A stretch of DNA of 64,000 nt from Thalassomonas sp. RHCl1. Its GTDB lineage: Bacteria; Pseudomonadota; Gammaproteobacteria; Enterobacterales; Alteromonadaceae. A program made the translations under genes and the position numbers. Positions within the stretch are counted from its first letter, which is position 1. Each line of letters starts with the position of its first letter. The stretch is taken from contig NZ_CANDNZ010000011.1 in NCBI RefSeq assembly GCF_947387555.1, positions 123,766 through 187,765 on the forward strand, given 5' to 3'. Below the pieces are notes generated by a model. The model searched no databases and had not been told where the DNA came from. It saw only the letters and a list, made by a program, of their open reading frames with translations. Positions 8,538-18,343 of the stretch are shown here, piece by piece.

Positions 8538-9590
8538 ATGTTTGCTGAATATGCAATAATCTCCGTCATGAAAGAAAAGACCATTAAAACACTTGCCGAC
8601 ATTGCCAAAATGGCCAATGTTTCCCAGTCGACGGTATCCCGGGCGCTGCGCAATAATCCCCTGGTGAGCCAGAAAACCCGGGATTTTGTCCAACAGCTGG
8701 CTCAGGAACACAACTTCAGCGTCAATGCCACCGCCAGTAAGTTGCGCACCCAAAAGACCCATACCATAGCCGTGATTGTCATGTTCGATCAAAATACCGA
8801 ACAGTCGATTTCCGATCCCTTCCTGATGAAGTTATTGGGTACCATAGCGGATGAGCTCACTAAGTTTGGCTATGACATGCTGCTGACCACCACCAAAACC
8901 GCCACCGGTGACTGGAACAATTATTATTTTGAATCCCGCCGGGCAGATGGCCTGATCATCGTCGGTCAGGGAGAGCATGACCCGCGCATCGAAGCCCTGG
9001 CCAGCAACAATGTGCCTTTTGTGGTCTGGGGGACGGAATTTGCCAATAAAAACTACACCACCATCGGCAGTGACAACCGCAAAGGCGGTTACCTGGCGGT
9101 CAAACACCTGATTGATAAAGGCTGTAAAAATATCGCCTTTATGGGGGATATAGAGCATAACGAGCTAGAACAGCGCTGGCTGGGTTACCAGGATGCCTGC
9201 GCAGAAGCCGGACTTGAATTGGAGCCGACGTTAAGGCTCAAAACCGACCTGACCTCAAACGACGGTTATTTGCAGATCAAAAATTATCTGGAAGGCAAAC
9301 ATCCAAAAATCGACGGTATTTTTGCCGTCAGCGATACCATAGCCCTTGGGGTGATGAAATATTTGCATGAGCAAAAAGTCGCCATTCCCGAAGAAATTGC
9401 CATTATCGGTTTCGATGATATCGCCATGTCGGCGTTCAGCTCACCTTCTTTGACTACGGTAAGACAAAATACCACGACTGCCGGTGAGTTACTGGTAAGT
9501 AAGGTGCTGAAAAAAATCGAGAATAAACCGATTGAATCTAAGTTGCTGGAAGTGGAACTCATTGTCCGCCAGTCGAGCGAACAAACTTGA
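8538..9590 (+). CDS. LacI-family transcriptional regulator of the disaccharide locus
   Basis: A LacI/GalR repressor. Its N-terminal helix-turn-helix reads TLADIAKMANVSQSTVSRAL, followed by the hinge helix and a periplasmic-binding-like sensor domain ending in IIGFDDIAMSAFSSPSLTTVRQ. The ATG at 8538 has AAGGGTG six bases upstream and is preferred; ATG 8568 would still give a complete DNA-binding domain. Three TTGCAA-type palindromes upstream and one at 12845 are the probable binding sites, so it should control the receptor, itself, the GH65 gene and the MFS gene. The likely inducer is the transported disaccharide or a derivative. Confidence 0.88.
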   Translation: MFAEYAIISVMKEKTIKTLADIAKMANVSQSTVSRALRNNPLVSQKTRDFVQQLAQEHNFSVNATASKLRTQKTHTIAVIVMFDQNTEQSISDPFLMKLLGTIADELTKFGYDMLLTTTKTATGDWNNYYFESRRADGLIIVGQGEHDPRIEALASNNVPFVVWGTEFANKNYTTIGSDNRKGGYLAVKHLIDKGCKNIAFMGDIEHNELEQRWLGYQDACAEAGLELEPTLRLKTDLTSNDGYLQIKNYLEGKHPKIDGIFAVSDTIALGVMKYLHEQKVAIPEEIAIIGFDDIAMSAFSSPSLTTVRQNTTTAGELLVSKVLKKIENKPIESKLLEVELIVRQSSEQT

Positions 9591-9592
9591 AG

Positions 9593-9640
9593 GGATGCAA
9601 GTCGTTAACTTACACCGGGAGCCGGTAAGCTGACCGTACA
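9593..9640 (+). repeat. Solo diverged copy of a dispersed hairpin repeat
   Basis: This sequence resembles part of the 100-bp tandem unit at 51781-52028. Shared blocks are GGATG.AAG, TTAACTTA, CCGGGAGCC, TAAG.TGAC and TAC, in the same order and spacing. It lies between the lacI-type gene and a terminator. Confidence 0.45.
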
Positions 9641-9703
9641 TTCTCAGTTCTGGCCCACTGCTTCACCCTACTTCCTGAATCCTTTCAGTCATGTACGTAA
9701 AAA

Positions 9704-9734
9704 AGGGCTTAGCCAGCATATCCGGCTAAGCCCT
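9704..9734. terminator. Bidirectional terminator
   Basis: An 11-bp perfect stem (AGGGCTTAGCC / GGCTAAGCCCT) with a nine-base loop, preceded by seven As (a T-run on the minus strand). It lies between the convergent regulator and phosphoglucomutase genes. Confidence 0.8.
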
Positions 9735-9750
9735 ATTATCCTAGGTGGTA

Positions 9751-10395
9751 TCAGCTAAGTAGCTGCTGCACGTCCATTTCCCCTGTGGTCGGGAAAACAA
9801 TATCCGCTTGTGTCAGCACAGACTTTTCGCCTATGCCCACGGCATACATAGCGGCAGCTTTAATGGCACTGACCCCGGCCACGGCATCTTCCACCCCGAG
9901 ACAATCTTCAGGCGCAAGCCCCAACCCCTGGGCTACCGATAAAAAGATATCCGGAGCCGGTTTGCTGTTGGCCACCGAAGCGGCATCACCGATAAAATCA
10001 AATAAATCCGCGATCCCCAATTTGTCGACGACAAAAGCGGCATTTTTACTGGCAGAAGCCAGGCCGATTTTAATGCCTTTTGCCTTTAGCACGGCAAAAC
10101 AGTCCAATACCCCAGGGAACAAGTTACCGGGATTGATATCATTAATCAGCTCCAGGTAGTGTTTATTTTTGTCCGCCAGTAACTGCTCGAATTGCTCTTC
10201 ACTGACGGTGAGCTTGCCTTTGTCGAGGATCAGCTGCAATGAACCGACCCGGTCAACCCCTTTAAGGGCCTCATTATCTTCCCGGGTAAATTCCAGTCCC
10301 AAATGATGGGCGGTCGCTTGCCAGGCAATAAAATGGAACTCAGCGGTATCGGTAAGCACACCATCAAGATCAAAAATAAAGGCTTTAACTGTCAT
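9751..10395 (-). CDS. pgmB: Beta-phosphoglucomutase (HAD superfamily)
   Basis: A 214-residue HAD hydrolase-fold protein. The nucleophile motif is FDLDGVLTDTAEFHF (Asp8 and general acid/base Asp10), with a helical cap domain, a second motif (GLASASKNA), KPAPDIF, and the metal-binding GVEDAVAGVSA. This matches beta-phosphoglucomutases, which convert beta-glucose 1-phosphate to glucose 6-phosphate. It lies two bases downstream of the GH65 phosphorylase gene, whose inverting reaction yields exactly that substrate. Confidence 0.9.
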   Translation of the reverse strand: MTVKAFIFDLDGVLTDTAEFHFIAWQATAHHLGLEFTREDNEALKGVDRVGSLQLILDKGKLTVSEEQFEQLLADKNKHYLELINDINPGNLFPGVLDCFAVLKAKGIKIGLASASKNAAFVVDKLGIADLFDFIGDAASVANSKPAPDIFLSVAQGLGLAPEDCLGVEDAVAGVSAIKAAAMYAVGIGEKSVLTQADIVFPTTGEMDVQQLLS

Positions 10396-10397
10396 GG

Positions 10398-12788
10398 TTA
10401 GTGCTCCGCTGTTAATGAAAAGTCTTGTGACGGTTTATCCTGTGTCAGGACAATTTCTTGCTGGCCATGTTGCAGGCGCAAAGATTTGCCGGTCAGCAAC
10501 TGGTAACTGACTTTTTCTCCGCTCATGGTCAACTGCAGCTGACAGCCGAGCAAGCGCAGTTTAAAGCTCACCCCCTGCCAGCTTTTTGGCAAGAAGGGAT
10601 TAAAACAGGCTTTGCCATTACGAACCCTTAAACCGGCAAACCCCTGGGTGATACACATCCAGGATCCCGCCATGGCAGCAGTATGCACGCCGTAATGGCT
10701 GTTTTTATGCAGGTTGGCCAGATCCGTCATCACGGTTTCTTCAAAATAATGATACGCCTGCTCCCGCTCGCCGACTTCGCTGTAGGCAATGCTGTGGGTA
10801 CAGGCAGACAGGGTCGAGTCATGGGTAGTTAACGGCTCATAAAACGCCAGGTTGTTCTTTTTCAGCGACAGCGGCACCATGTCGTCCTGGAGGAAGTTGG
10901 CCAGGATCACATCAGCCTGCTTTAATACCTGGTGGCGGTAGATCACCAAAGGATGGAAGTTTAACAACAGCGGATATTTGTCTTTGGGCGTCCCGGCAAA
11001 GTCCCAGGATTTCTTGGCCAAAAAGCTGTCATCCTGCGGCGAAATACCGAGTTTTTCATCATGGGGCAAATACATGTTGTCGGCAATTTGCTGCCACAAA
11101 GCCAGCTCCTGCTCATCAAGATTTAATTGCTTAAGCAGCCGCTGATAATTTTCCGGCGCCTGTTGCCCCATTTGCCGCGCCAAATCGCAGGCAAAAGCCA
11201 AATGGATTTTTGCCATCACGTTAGTGTAATAGTTGTTATTGACCAGCGCGGTATATTCATCCGGCCCGGTTACCAGGTCGAGACAGAATTTGCCGCCTCT
11301 GGCAGCATTGAAATGTCCGAGGGACGACCACAGGCGCGCACTTTCAAACACCAATTCGGCCCCTTCGCTCCAGATAAAGTCCCAGTCGCTGGTAGCGGAA
11401 AAATAATGGCGCACGGCATAGGCGACCGCGGCATTGATATGATATTGCGCGGTACCCGCGGGGAAATAGGAAGAACATTCTTCGCCGCCGATAGTACGCC
11501 AGGGGAATAAAGCCCCCTGCTCATGGCCCATTTCCAGCGCACGTTGCCTGGCTTTAGCCAAACCGCGGAAACGGAAGGATAACAGGCTGCGGGCAATTTC
11601 CGGCTGGGTGTAAATGAAATAAGGGATAATATAAATTTCTGAATCCCAGAAGTAATGGCCGTCATAACCCGGGCCGGTCAGGCCTTTGGCGCCGATATTG
11701 CGCTGGCCGTCGCGACCCGCCGACATATACAGGTGCAGCATATTGAGACGGATCGCCTTTTGCTGTTCGCCATTACCGGCAATCTCAATATCGCTGTTGT
11801 GCCAGAACTCACCGATAAGTCGGCTATGTTGCTGCAAGTGACCGGCATATCCCAAAGCCATGGCCTGCGCTAACTCGGCATTTGCCTGTTGGATAAGTTC
11901 CGCTCCCTGCTCGGCAGCATTACCTTCGCTATTACCTTCGACAAAAGCATGTGAAATAACGCTGTATTTACAAAAACTCAGGTTTTCTTCAGCAAGGTCC
12001 AGCTGGTAACGACATGTTAACCCTACCCTTTCACCGGACTCGCCGCCAATAAATTCAGCCTTACCATTAAAACTGTGGCTGATAGCATGGCAGATCAGGC
12101 TGTTTGGCAAGTCCAGTTGCTGCAGTTGATAACTGATGTTCTCGCCGACTTCACTGGCACGCAATGTCAGTTTTTCGGCAACAGATAAATCTCCTACCCG
12201 AGGATCGTCACTGGCCTCGCTTTCGGCCAGGTTATTTTCAATGGTAGAAACTAAAGTGATCGGCCCGCGAAATGCCAGCGGCTCAACCGTAAAGGCATTA
12301 ACCATCAAGTGGCTATTGTGCTGGCAAAGAAAGCGTTGGGTGTGGAGTTTAATTTCCTGTCCCGAAGGTGTGGCCAGCAACAAAGATTCTTCAAAAACAC
12401 CGGTTTTCATATTCAAACAGCGGCTTTGCACTTCTTTCACGGCAAAGGCTTGATCAGCACTGCTGTCACCGCTTTCCTTACCGGCAAACAGGGCAATACC
12501 TTTGCTGTCGGCAACCTGCAGCATTTTATTGTTGAAACGGGCAAAACCATAGGCAGACTCATCATAATGGATCTGCTCGCTGACATAGGCGCCATTGATG
12601 TAGCTGCCTTCACAGTCCCGGATAAAATCGGGATGCCGGTACCCGGATGTACCCCGGGTACCCAGGGTGCCGTTGCCCAGGGCAAAAAGCGTTTCGGTTA
12701 CCGCAAGGGGAAGATGCTCAAGCTCAGCCAGGGTGATTTGCCAATCACGGCTATCGGCTGCGGCATCCGTATTATGGAAAGTTTGCAA
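10398..12788 (-). CDS. GH65 inverting alpha-glucoside phosphorylase (maltose/trehalose/kojibiose type)
   Basis: A 796-residue cytoplasmic glycoside hydrolase family 65 protein. The N-terminal beta-sandwich begins with LAVTETLFALGNGTLGTRG. The (alpha/alpha)6 barrel carries GPGYDGHYFWDSEIYIIPY and the catalytic-acid motif GPDEYTALVNNNYYTN, and a C-terminal beta-sandwich follows. GH65 enzymes split an alpha-linked glucose disaccharide with phosphate to beta-glucose 1-phosphate plus glucose; the glutamate of GPDEY is the general acid. The exact disaccharide cannot be fixed by reading alone; maltose or trehalose are most likely. Transcription comes from the shared divergent promoter region at 12825-12885. 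Confidence 0.85.
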   Translation of the reverse strand: MQTFHNTDAAADSRDWQITLAELEHLPLAVTETLFALGNGTLGTRGTSGYRHPDFIRDCEGSYINGAYVSEQIHYDESAYGFARFNNKMLQVADSKGIALFAGKESGDSSADQAFAVKEVQSRCLNMKTGVFEESLLLATPSGQEIKLHTQRFLCQHNSHLMVNAFTVEPLAFRGPITLVSTIENNLAESEASDDPRVGDLSVAEKLTLRASEVGENISYQLQQLDLPNSLICHAISHSFNGKAEFIGGESGERVGLTCRYQLDLAEENLSFCKYSVISHAFVEGNSEGNAAEQGAELIQQANAELAQAMALGYAGHLQQHSRLIGEFWHNSDIEIAGNGEQQKAIRLNMLHLYMSAGRDGQRNIGAKGLTGPGYDGHYFWDSEIYIIPYFIYTQPEIARSLLSFRFRGLAKARQRALEMGHEQGALFPWRTIGGEECSSYFPAGTAQYHINAAVAYAVRHYFSATSDWDFIWSEGAELVFESARLWSSLGHFNAARGGKFCLDLVTGPDEYTALVNNNYYTNVMAKIHLAFACDLARQMGQQAPENYQRLLKQLNLDEQELALWQQIADNMYLPHDEKLGISPQDDSFLAKKSWDFAGTPKDKYPLLLNFHPLVIYRHQVLKQADVILANFLQDDMVPLSLKKNNLAFYEPLTTHDSTLSACTHSIAYSEVGEREQAYHYFEETVMTDLANLHKNSHYGVHTAAMAGSWMCITQGFAGLRVRNGKACFNPFLPKSWQGVSFKLRLLGCQLQLTMSGEKVSYQLLTGKSLRLQHGQQEIVLTQDKPSQDFSLTAEH

Positions 12789-12824
12789 GGTAGAACCCTT
12801 TAAAAATGTTTATTGCTTAAAATA

Positions 12825-12885
12825 ATCATACAAATTTTCCCGCCTTTTGCAAACGTTTGCAAAAAATATTTTTACCCTCTAGAAT
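12825..12885. promoter_or_regulatory. Divergent promoters sharing a 20-bp LacI operator
   Basis: TTTTGCAAACGTTTGCAAAA (12845-12864) is a perfect palindrome. Its right half provides TTGCAA (12857-12862), 17 bases before TAGAAT (12880-12885), for the MFS gene. Its left half provides TTGCAA on the minus strand (12852-12847), 16 bases before TATGAT (12830-12825), for the GH65 gene. One bound repressor would block both promoters. Confidence 0.8.
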
Positions 12886-13002
12886 GGGGATGTTTTATAT
12901 CGGGAATACAATTGATCTTGGGGTTAATGCACAGGGTTTAGAGATTATTTATAGTTTCAGACAATTAGCTGTAACCTTATATCAGGGGATAAGAGGATTC
13001 AT

Positions 13003-14265
13003 ATGAATAACTGGCGTATTAAATTATCTTTGCTATTAACGTACTTTGTCTTTGCCATCCTGCTCAACAGCGTCGGCATAGTGATCCTCCAGGTCATCAA
13101 AAATTACGAGGTAACCAAGTCCGCCGCCAGCATACTCGAAGGCTTCAAAGACTTGCCCATCGCTGTGGTCTCTTTCCTGGTCGCCTCTTACCTGCCCAGG
13201 TTCGGTTACCGAAATTCCCTGGTCACGGGCCTGGTCATCGTCACCCTGGCCTGCCTGGCGATGACGCAATTTCCCGGTTTTGCCATGACTAAAATCCTGT
13301 TTTTAGCGGTTGGTGTCGGCTTTGCCCTGGTCAAAGTATCCGTATACGCCACGGTAGGGTTAATTACCGAAAACCGCCAGTCCCATGCCTCTTTTATGAA
13401 TACCATAGAGGGCTTCTTTATGGTGGGTGTCTTATCCGGTTACTGGATCTTTGGTTTATTTATCAATCCTGACGAACCCAAATCCCAGTCCTGGCTTGAG
13501 GTTTATTATTACCTGGCAGTACTAGGTGTGCTCAACATCTTATTATTGTTATCCACCCCCTTTAAACAGCATGAGCATGACGAAGCAGACAGCGAGCCAG
13601 CTTCGGCATTGGCGGACTTTATCGCCATGCTCAAGCTGGTAAAAAAACCTATGGTTTACGTTTTTGTGATTTCGGCATTTTTATATGTGCTGATCGAGCA
13701 AGGCATAGGCACCTGGTTACCGACCTTTAATAATGAAATTTTAAAACTGCCGACAGATATCAGTGTTCAGGTTACCAGCATCTTTGCTGCCTGCCTGGCC
13801 ATAGGCCGCCTGAGCGCCGGTTACCTGTTAAAACGCATCAGCTGGTACGCCCTGCTTAATACCTGCCTACTCTTTATGTCGGTACTGATTTTATTGACCC
13901 TGCCCATGACCCGGGATGTTACCCTGGCAGATAATGTCACCTGGCAAAACCTGCCGCTGGTGGCCTGGTTATTCCCCTGCATAGGTTTGTTTATGGCGCC
14001 TATTTATCCGGCAATTAATTCCGTGATTTTAAGCGCCTTACCGAAAAAACAGCATGCCGCCATGACGGGTTTGATCGTATTATTCTCGGCGCTGGGGGGC
14101 ACCACAGGCTCACTGATCACCGGCCTGGTATTCTCTGCCTTTGACGGGCAAACGGCGTTTTACCTGACCTTATTGCCTATCGCCATTATTTTCATAACGC
14201 TAAAATTATTAAGCAACTTTGCTAGCAAACACGAATATTCACAGCAAGAGCAAACCGCTTCATAA
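13003..14265 (+). CDS. MFS sugar transporter of the disaccharide locus
   Basis: A 420-residue major facilitator protein with about 12 hydrophobic helices and an internal loop at residues 185-205. It is like the FucP/sugar:proton symporter branch seen next to LacI/TonB-receptor loci in marine alteromonads. It is divergent from GH65 and shares its operator. Together the receptor (outer membrane), this carrier (inner membrane), the phosphorylase and the mutase form a complete uptake and phosphorolysis path. Confidence 0.85.
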   Translation: MNNWRIKLSLLLTYFVFAILLNSVGIVILQVIKNYEVTKSAASILEGFKDLPIAVVSFLVASYLPRFGYRNSLVTGLVIVTLACLAMTQFPGFAMTKILFLAVGVGFALVKVSVYATVGLITENRQSHASFMNTIEGFFMVGVLSGYWIFGLFINPDEPKSQSWLEVYYYLAVLGVLNILLLLSTPFKQHEHDEADSEPASALADFIAMLKLVKKPMVYVFVISAFLYVLIEQGIGTWLPTFNNEILKLPTDISVQVTSIFAACLAIGRLSAGYLLKRISWYALLNTCLLFMSVLILLTLPMTRDVTLADNVTWQNLPLVAWLFPCIGLFMAPIYPAINSVILSALPKKQHAAMTGLIVLFSALGGTTGSLITGLVFSAFDGQTAFYLTLLPIAIIFITLKLLSNFASKHEYSQQEQTAS

Positions 14266-14341
14266 TTAAAACCACAAGCTCGCCGGCGAAGGTGGGCTTG
14301 TGGCATAAAACTTTCATTTCACCAGCGACAAACAGTTAATC

Positions 14342-14367
14342 ATTCCGGCTATACTATAAGCCGGAAT
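14342..14367 (+). terminator. Probable terminator after the MFS gene
   Basis: A nine-bp perfect stem (ATTCCGGCT / AGCCGGAAT) with an eight-base loop, followed by a pyrimidine-rich tract ending in TTTT. A second hairpin (CCACAAGC ... GCTTGTGG) occurs at 14272-14303. Confidence 0.5.
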
Positions 14368-14421
14368 TCTCTCTCCCTTTTGGCAATTTTTTTCACTTGT
14401 CAGCAAAAAGCAGCACAGTTG

Positions 14422-14461
14422 GCTTTATTTATGCATTTATCTGCACAGAGATAAATAAAGC
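14422..14461 (+). promoter_or_regulatory. Overlapping alternative hairpins upstream of FlgO-like operon
   Basis: GCTTTATTTAT (14422-14432) can pair with ATAAATAAAGC (14451-14461). Alternatively ATTTATCT (14435-14442) can pair with AGATAAAT (14449-14456). The two pairings exclude each other and lie 30 bases before the first start codon. Regulatory meaning is an inference. Confidence 0.35.
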
Positions 14462-14490
14462 GCACCCAGACAGAAACCGGGGTTGTTAAA

Positions 14491-15081
14491 ATGAATAAAT
14501 TTTATACTGTATTGTTAGTCACTTGCATCGGGTTGATGGGTTGTCAAACTCTTGACTCGGTCACACCTGGCTCAAATGAAGAAATGCCGGCAACGGCAAT
14601 TTTTGACAATAAGTTGTCGTCCTTGATCACCGGCTTACTGAGATCGGAGAAATATGACTACCGCAACAAACCCACCTTGATCACCACTTTTGTCTGGTCA
14701 GATACCCTAAGTTATAAAAGCCAGCCGAATGCCTTTCGATTTTTGGGGCACCAGCTGGCAGAAAGCATGAAAACCGAACTGGTACAGTACAGCGCCAGGG
14801 TGGTTGAACATAAGGCATCAAAAGCGGTCTCCATTTCCCCTAACGCTTCCTACTTTCTATCCCGGGATATCAAGGAGCTCGCCAGCAAGGCCCAGGCGGA
14901 ATACGTGATTGCCGGCACCATCACCGAGCTTGACGGCGGTGCTATGGTCAATGCCGAAGTAATAGAGATCAGCAGCAGTGAAATTGTCGGTGCGGCGCGC
15001 GAGTTCTTCCCGACAAGCGCCGCCTGGTCGTCAAACCAGGTGAGCCTGCGCAACAATATGCTCCACCGTGAAGGTAAATGA
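14491..15081 (+). CDS. FlgO-family lipoprotein, first of three
   Basis: A 196-residue protein with a lipoprotein signal (MNKFYTVLLVTCIGLMGC, cysteine 18) and a FlgO-type domain. It shows LITGLLRS, LGHQLAESMKTEL, FLSRDIKELASKAQAEYVIAGTI and VNAEVIEISSSEIVGAAREF. FlgO proteins in Vibrio are outer-membrane lipoproteins needed for flagellar motility and stability. Two further proteins of the same design follow directly. The genes are close-packed with the downstream dTDP-sugar genes. Confidence 0.72.
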   Translation: MNKFYTVLLVTCIGLMGCQTLDSVTPGSNEEMPATAIFDNKLSSLITGLLRSEKYDYRNKPTLITTFVWSDTLSYKSQPNAFRFLGHQLAESMKTELVQYSARVVEHKASKAVSISPNASYFLSRDIKELASKAQAEYVIAGTITELDGGAMVNAEVIEISSSEIVGAAREFFPTSAAWSSNQVSLRNNMLHREGK

Positions 15082-15088
15082 GGTAGAT

Positions 15089-15754
15089 ATGAAAAAGTTA
15101 ATGTTGATCATGTTAGGACTTTTAGCCGGTTGCAGCAGCCAGGAGCAATCTTTGGTAATAGAAGACCACAAACCGGAAAAATATAAGTTTGAACCGGTAA
15201 AGCACAATAACGAAGACGATCATTCCGTCAGTTATTACGACAAGCCCTTGATTAAAAACGTCAACCATTATGTAAAATGGTTGACCCAGGATTTGTTTGC
15301 CAATATCGATTTCCCCGATAATGATGCGGTGTTTGTGATATCGGATCTGGCGCTGCTCGATTCAGATCTCAATAAAACCAATCATTTCGGGCGTCAGGTC
15401 ACCGAAGCCATGACCCATGAAGTCAACCGCACCGGTTTCTCGGTGATCGACATTAAGGCCCGGGGCTTTATCCGCATGTCGGAGTCCGGTGACTTGTTCT
15501 TCCAGACGGAAGATTATAATGAAATTTTAAGCCAGACCTCCGCCACCAATATTATCAGCGGCACCATGACCCGGCACCGGGGCGGTTACCTGCTCAATGC
15601 CAGGGTGGTGGATCTTGCCACCACCGCCCTGATCAGTTCGGCGCAGATTTTTGTGCCCTTCGATGTCGTCGACTCGGTAATGTTGGAAGACCAGGTTTCA
15701 CCGCCCCCCAAGATCAATGAGATTTCATTGAAATCTTCCTCGGTCCGGGAATAG
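15089..15754 (+). CDS. FlgO-family lipoprotein, second of three
   Basis: About 221 residues, starting at ATG 15089 with GAGGTA upstream; a GTG at 15068 would be longer and spoil the signal. The lipoprotein signal is MKKLMLIMLGLLAGC. The domain repeats the pattern of its neighbours: LTQDLFANI, DLALLDSDLNKTNHFGRQVTEAMTHEV, TNIISGTMTRHRGGYLLNARVVDLATTALISSAQIF. It is similar in plan to the genes either side, so this is a tandem family. Confidence 0.72.
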   Translation: MKKLMLIMLGLLAGCSSQEQSLVIEDHKPEKYKFEPVKHNNEDDHSVSYYDKPLIKNVNHYVKWLTQDLFANIDFPDNDAVFVISDLALLDSDLNKTNHFGRQVTEAMTHEVNRTGFSVIDIKARGFIRMSESGDLFFQTEDYNEILSQTSATNIISGTMTRHRGGYLLNARVVDLATTALISSAQIFVPFDVVDSVMLEDQVSPPPKINEISLKSSSVRE

Positions 15755-15781
15755 CCTTTAACAGCAGTAAGAAGAGATATT

Positions 15782-16411
15782 ATGATGAATTTTATTAATA
15801 ACACTCAAAAAACGTTGCAGACACTGGTGTTAAGTGTCTTTGCTGTGGCCGCTTTAACCTCCTGCACCCTGCTCAAGGAAATCCAGCAGGAGGCCACCGG
15901 GGAAAATAAAGAGCCGGAATTAACCGATGAGTCGGTGCCCTTTGTGCTCAATGATCAGGAAGTGATCCCGTTTTTCCATACCCATAAAATGGTCAGCGAC
16001 TATACCGATAAACTGGCCCATGACTTATTCAATAATATGGCACGCACCGAGCTGAAATCGCCGGTGGCAGTGGCCAGTTTTGTCAGTTTAGACTCCTCAT
16101 TGGAAGAAGGCAGCCGCCTGGGCAACCTGATCAGCGAAAGCTTGCTCGGCCAGGTACAAGAATACGGTATTCCTGTGATGGATATCCATTTAATGAACGG
16201 TATCGAAATGAACAGCGAAGGGGAGTTTTCTTTTAGCCGGAAAATGACTAAAGTAATGAATTCCAAAACATTAAACTATGTCTTATCCGGCGTAGTGATC
16301 GGCAATGAAAGGGGTTATACCGTTAATGCCAGGATCATAGAATTTGGCTCTATGCAGGTATTATCGACGGCAACCACCTTTATTCCGTCCTTTGTCGCCG
16401 AAGTATTATAA
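15782..16411 (+). CDS. FlgO-family lipoprotein, third of three
   Basis: A 209-residue protein with a longer signal ending in the lipobox LTSC (cysteine 28). The FlgO-like domain shows [75 protein letters not shown]. Its stop is only 14 bases before the rmlB start, with no terminator between, so it is probably co-transcribed with the sugar genes. Confidence 0.72.
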   Translation: MMNFINNTQKTLQTLVLSVFAVAALTSCTLLKEIQQEATGENKEPELTDESVPFVLNDQEVIPFFHTHKMVSDYTDKLAHDLFNNMARTELKSPVAVASFVSLDSSLEEGSRLGNLISESLLGQVQEYGIPVMDIHLMNGIEMNSEGEFSFSRKMTKVMNSKTLNYVLSGVVIGNERGYTVNARIIEFGSMQVLSTATTFIPSFVAEVL

Positions 16412-16425
16412 ACAGTAACGCTAAC

Positions 16426-17433
16426 ATGAATATTCTGGTGACCGGCGGGGCCGGTTTTATCGGCTCGGCCCTGATACGCTACCTGATCTCACACACAGAA
16501 CACAGGGTGATCAATGTCGATAAGCTCACCTATGCCGGTAATTTAGCCGCCCTGAGCGCTGTCGCCGATAAGCCGAGATATGCCTTTGAACAGGTCGATA
16601 TCTGCAACCGCGCCGAACTGGATCGTATCCTTAAGGTTTACCAGGTAAACCTTGTCATGCACCTGGCGGCGGAAAGTCACGTTGACCGCTCCATAGATAA
16701 ACCGGCGGCTTTTATTGAAACCAATATTCTCGGCACTTATACCCTGCTCGAAGCCTGTCGCTGCTACCGCCAACAATTGCCGCCACAGGCACAGGCAGAT
16801 TTTCGTTTTCACCATGTCTCTACCGATGAAGTATACGGCGATCTGGCAGACTCCACCGACTTGTTCACCGAAAGCACCGCCTATGCCCCCAGCTCTCCCT
16901 ATTCCGCCTCCAAGGCGGCCAGTGACCACCTGGTGCGGGCCTGGTTGCGTACCTATGATTTACCCGCGGTGATCACTAACTGTTCCAATAATTACGGCCC
17001 GTATCAATACCGGGAAAAGCTGATCCCGTTAATCATAGAGCGGGCGATAACAGGGCAAGCATTGCCGGTATACGGCGACGGCCAGCAAATACGCGACTGG
17101 CTTTATGTCGATGACCATGTGCGCGCCCTTTACCTGGTCGCCACGCAGGGAAAAATAGGGGAAACCTATAATATCGGCGGCCACAACGAACTCACCAACC
17201 TGGAGGTTATCGAGCAGGTCTGCAGCCTCTTGGATGAAATAAAACCTGCGGCTATCACCGGCATCAAACACTACCGGGAATTAATTACTTTTGTGACCGA
17301 CAGGCCCGGTCATGATATCCGCTACGCCATAGATGCCACTAAGATAGCCAAAACACTCGGCTGGACACCAACAGAAACCTTTGCAACCGGTATTAAAAAA
17401 ACCGTCCACTGGTATCTAGATGTAGGAAAATAA
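16426..17433 (+). CDS. rmlB: dTDP-glucose 4,6-dehydratase
   Basis: A 335-residue extended short-chain dehydrogenase. The NAD-binding motif is [10 protein letters not shown], then [12 protein letters not shown], the active-site region STDEVYGDL, the YSASKAA catalytic Tyr/Lys pair, and [16 protein letters not shown]. The enzyme makes dTDP-4-keto-6-deoxyglucose. Here it is followed by rmlA but not rmlC or rmlD, so the product is probably not rhamnose but an amino sugar made by the aminotransferase downstream. Confidence 0.93.
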   Translation: MNILVTGGAGFIGSALIRYLISHTEHRVINVDKLTYAGNLAALSAVADKPRYAFEQVDICNRAELDRILKVYQVNLVMHLAAESHVDRSIDKPAAFIETNILGTYTLLEACRCYRQQLPPQAQADFRFHHVSTDEVYGDLADSTDLFTESTAYAPSSPYSASKAASDHLVRAWLRTYDLPAVITNCSNNYGPYQYREKLIPLIIERAITGQALPVYGDGQQIRDWLYVDDHVRALYLVATQGKIGETYNIGGHNELTNLEVIEQVCSLLDEIKPAAITGIKHYRELITFVTDRPGHDIRYAIDATKIAKTLGWTPTETFATGIKKTVHWYLDVGK

Positions 17434-17473
17434 GCTATATAATCATCAATATAAGTTTTTAAAAGGCAGTTAA

Positions 17474-18343
17474 ATGAAAGGTATTATTTTAGCCGGAGGT
17501 TCGGGAACCCGTTTGTACCCGATCACTAAAGGCGTTTCAAAGCAGTTATTACCTATTTATGATAAGCCAATGATTTATTATCCGCTGTCGGTGCTGATGC
17601 TGGCAGGGATCCGGGAAGTATTAGTGATCTCAACCCCGGAAGATATTGACGGCTACCGGCGCTTATTGGCAGACGGCCAGCAATTTGGCTTGCGTATCTC
17701 CTATGCGGTGCAGCCGGATCCCGGCGGCATAGCACAGGCCTTTATTATTGCCGAAGAGTTTATTGGCAAAAGCAGTGTCTGCCTGGTGCTGGGCGACAAT
17801 ATTTTTTATGGCCAGGGTTTCAGTCCCCAGTTAATCAAGGCAAGAAAAAAGACCCGGGGAGCGACGCTTTTTGCCTATCCGGTGAAAGACCCCGAGCGCT
17901 TCGGTGTAGTAGAGTTCGACGACAACATGGCGGTACTTTCTATCGAAGAGAAACCGGAAAAACCTAAATCTAAATATGCGGTGACCGGCTTATATTTTTA
18001 CGATAACCAGGTAGTGGAGCTAGCCAAATCCATTGCTCCGTCCGCGCGGGGCGAGCTGGAAATCACCTGTATTAACAACCTTTACCTGGCCCGGGGCGAC
18101 TTAAGGGTTGAGTTATTGGGACGGGGTTTTGCCTGGCTGGATACCGGCACTTATGAAAGCCTGATCGCCGCCAGTCAGTTTGTACAAACCATAGAGCAAA
18201 GACAGGGGTTTAAAATTGCCTGTCTGGAAGAAATCGCCCTGCACAATAACTGGCTGACGCCGGAGCAAGTCACGGATATCGCCAAATCCATGAGCCAGAA
18301 CAGTTACGGCTTATATTTGCAGGAATTGGTGCAAAATAAATGA
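17474..18343 (+). CDS. rmlA: Glucose-1-phosphate thymidylyltransferase
   Basis: A 289-residue nucleotidyltransferase. The signature is [20 protein letters not shown], followed by [19 protein letters not shown] and a VEFDD...IEEKP segment. It makes dTDP-glucose from glucose 1-phosphate and dTTP. The length equals that of RmlA. The stop overlaps the following aminotransferase start by four bases (ATGA). Confidence 0.94.
   Translation: MKGIILAGGSGTRLYPITKGVSKQLLPIYDKPMIYYPLSVLMLAGIREVLVISTPEDIDGYRRLLADGQQFGLRISYAVQPDPGGIAQAFIIAEEFIGKSSVCLVLGDNIFYGQGFSPQLIKARKKTRGATLFAYPVKDPERFGVVEFDDNMAVLSIEEKPEKPKSKYAVTGLYFYDNQVVELAKSIAPSARGELEITCINNLYLARGDLRVELLGRGFAWLDTGTYESLIAASQFVQTIEQRQGFKIACLEEIALHNNWLTPEQVTDIAKSMSQNSYGLYLQELVQNK

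Noticed and set aside
16426..18343. dTDP-rhamnose pathway
   Set aside because: rmlC and rmlD are absent and a VioA-like aminotransferase follows at once, so an amino sugar is more likely.
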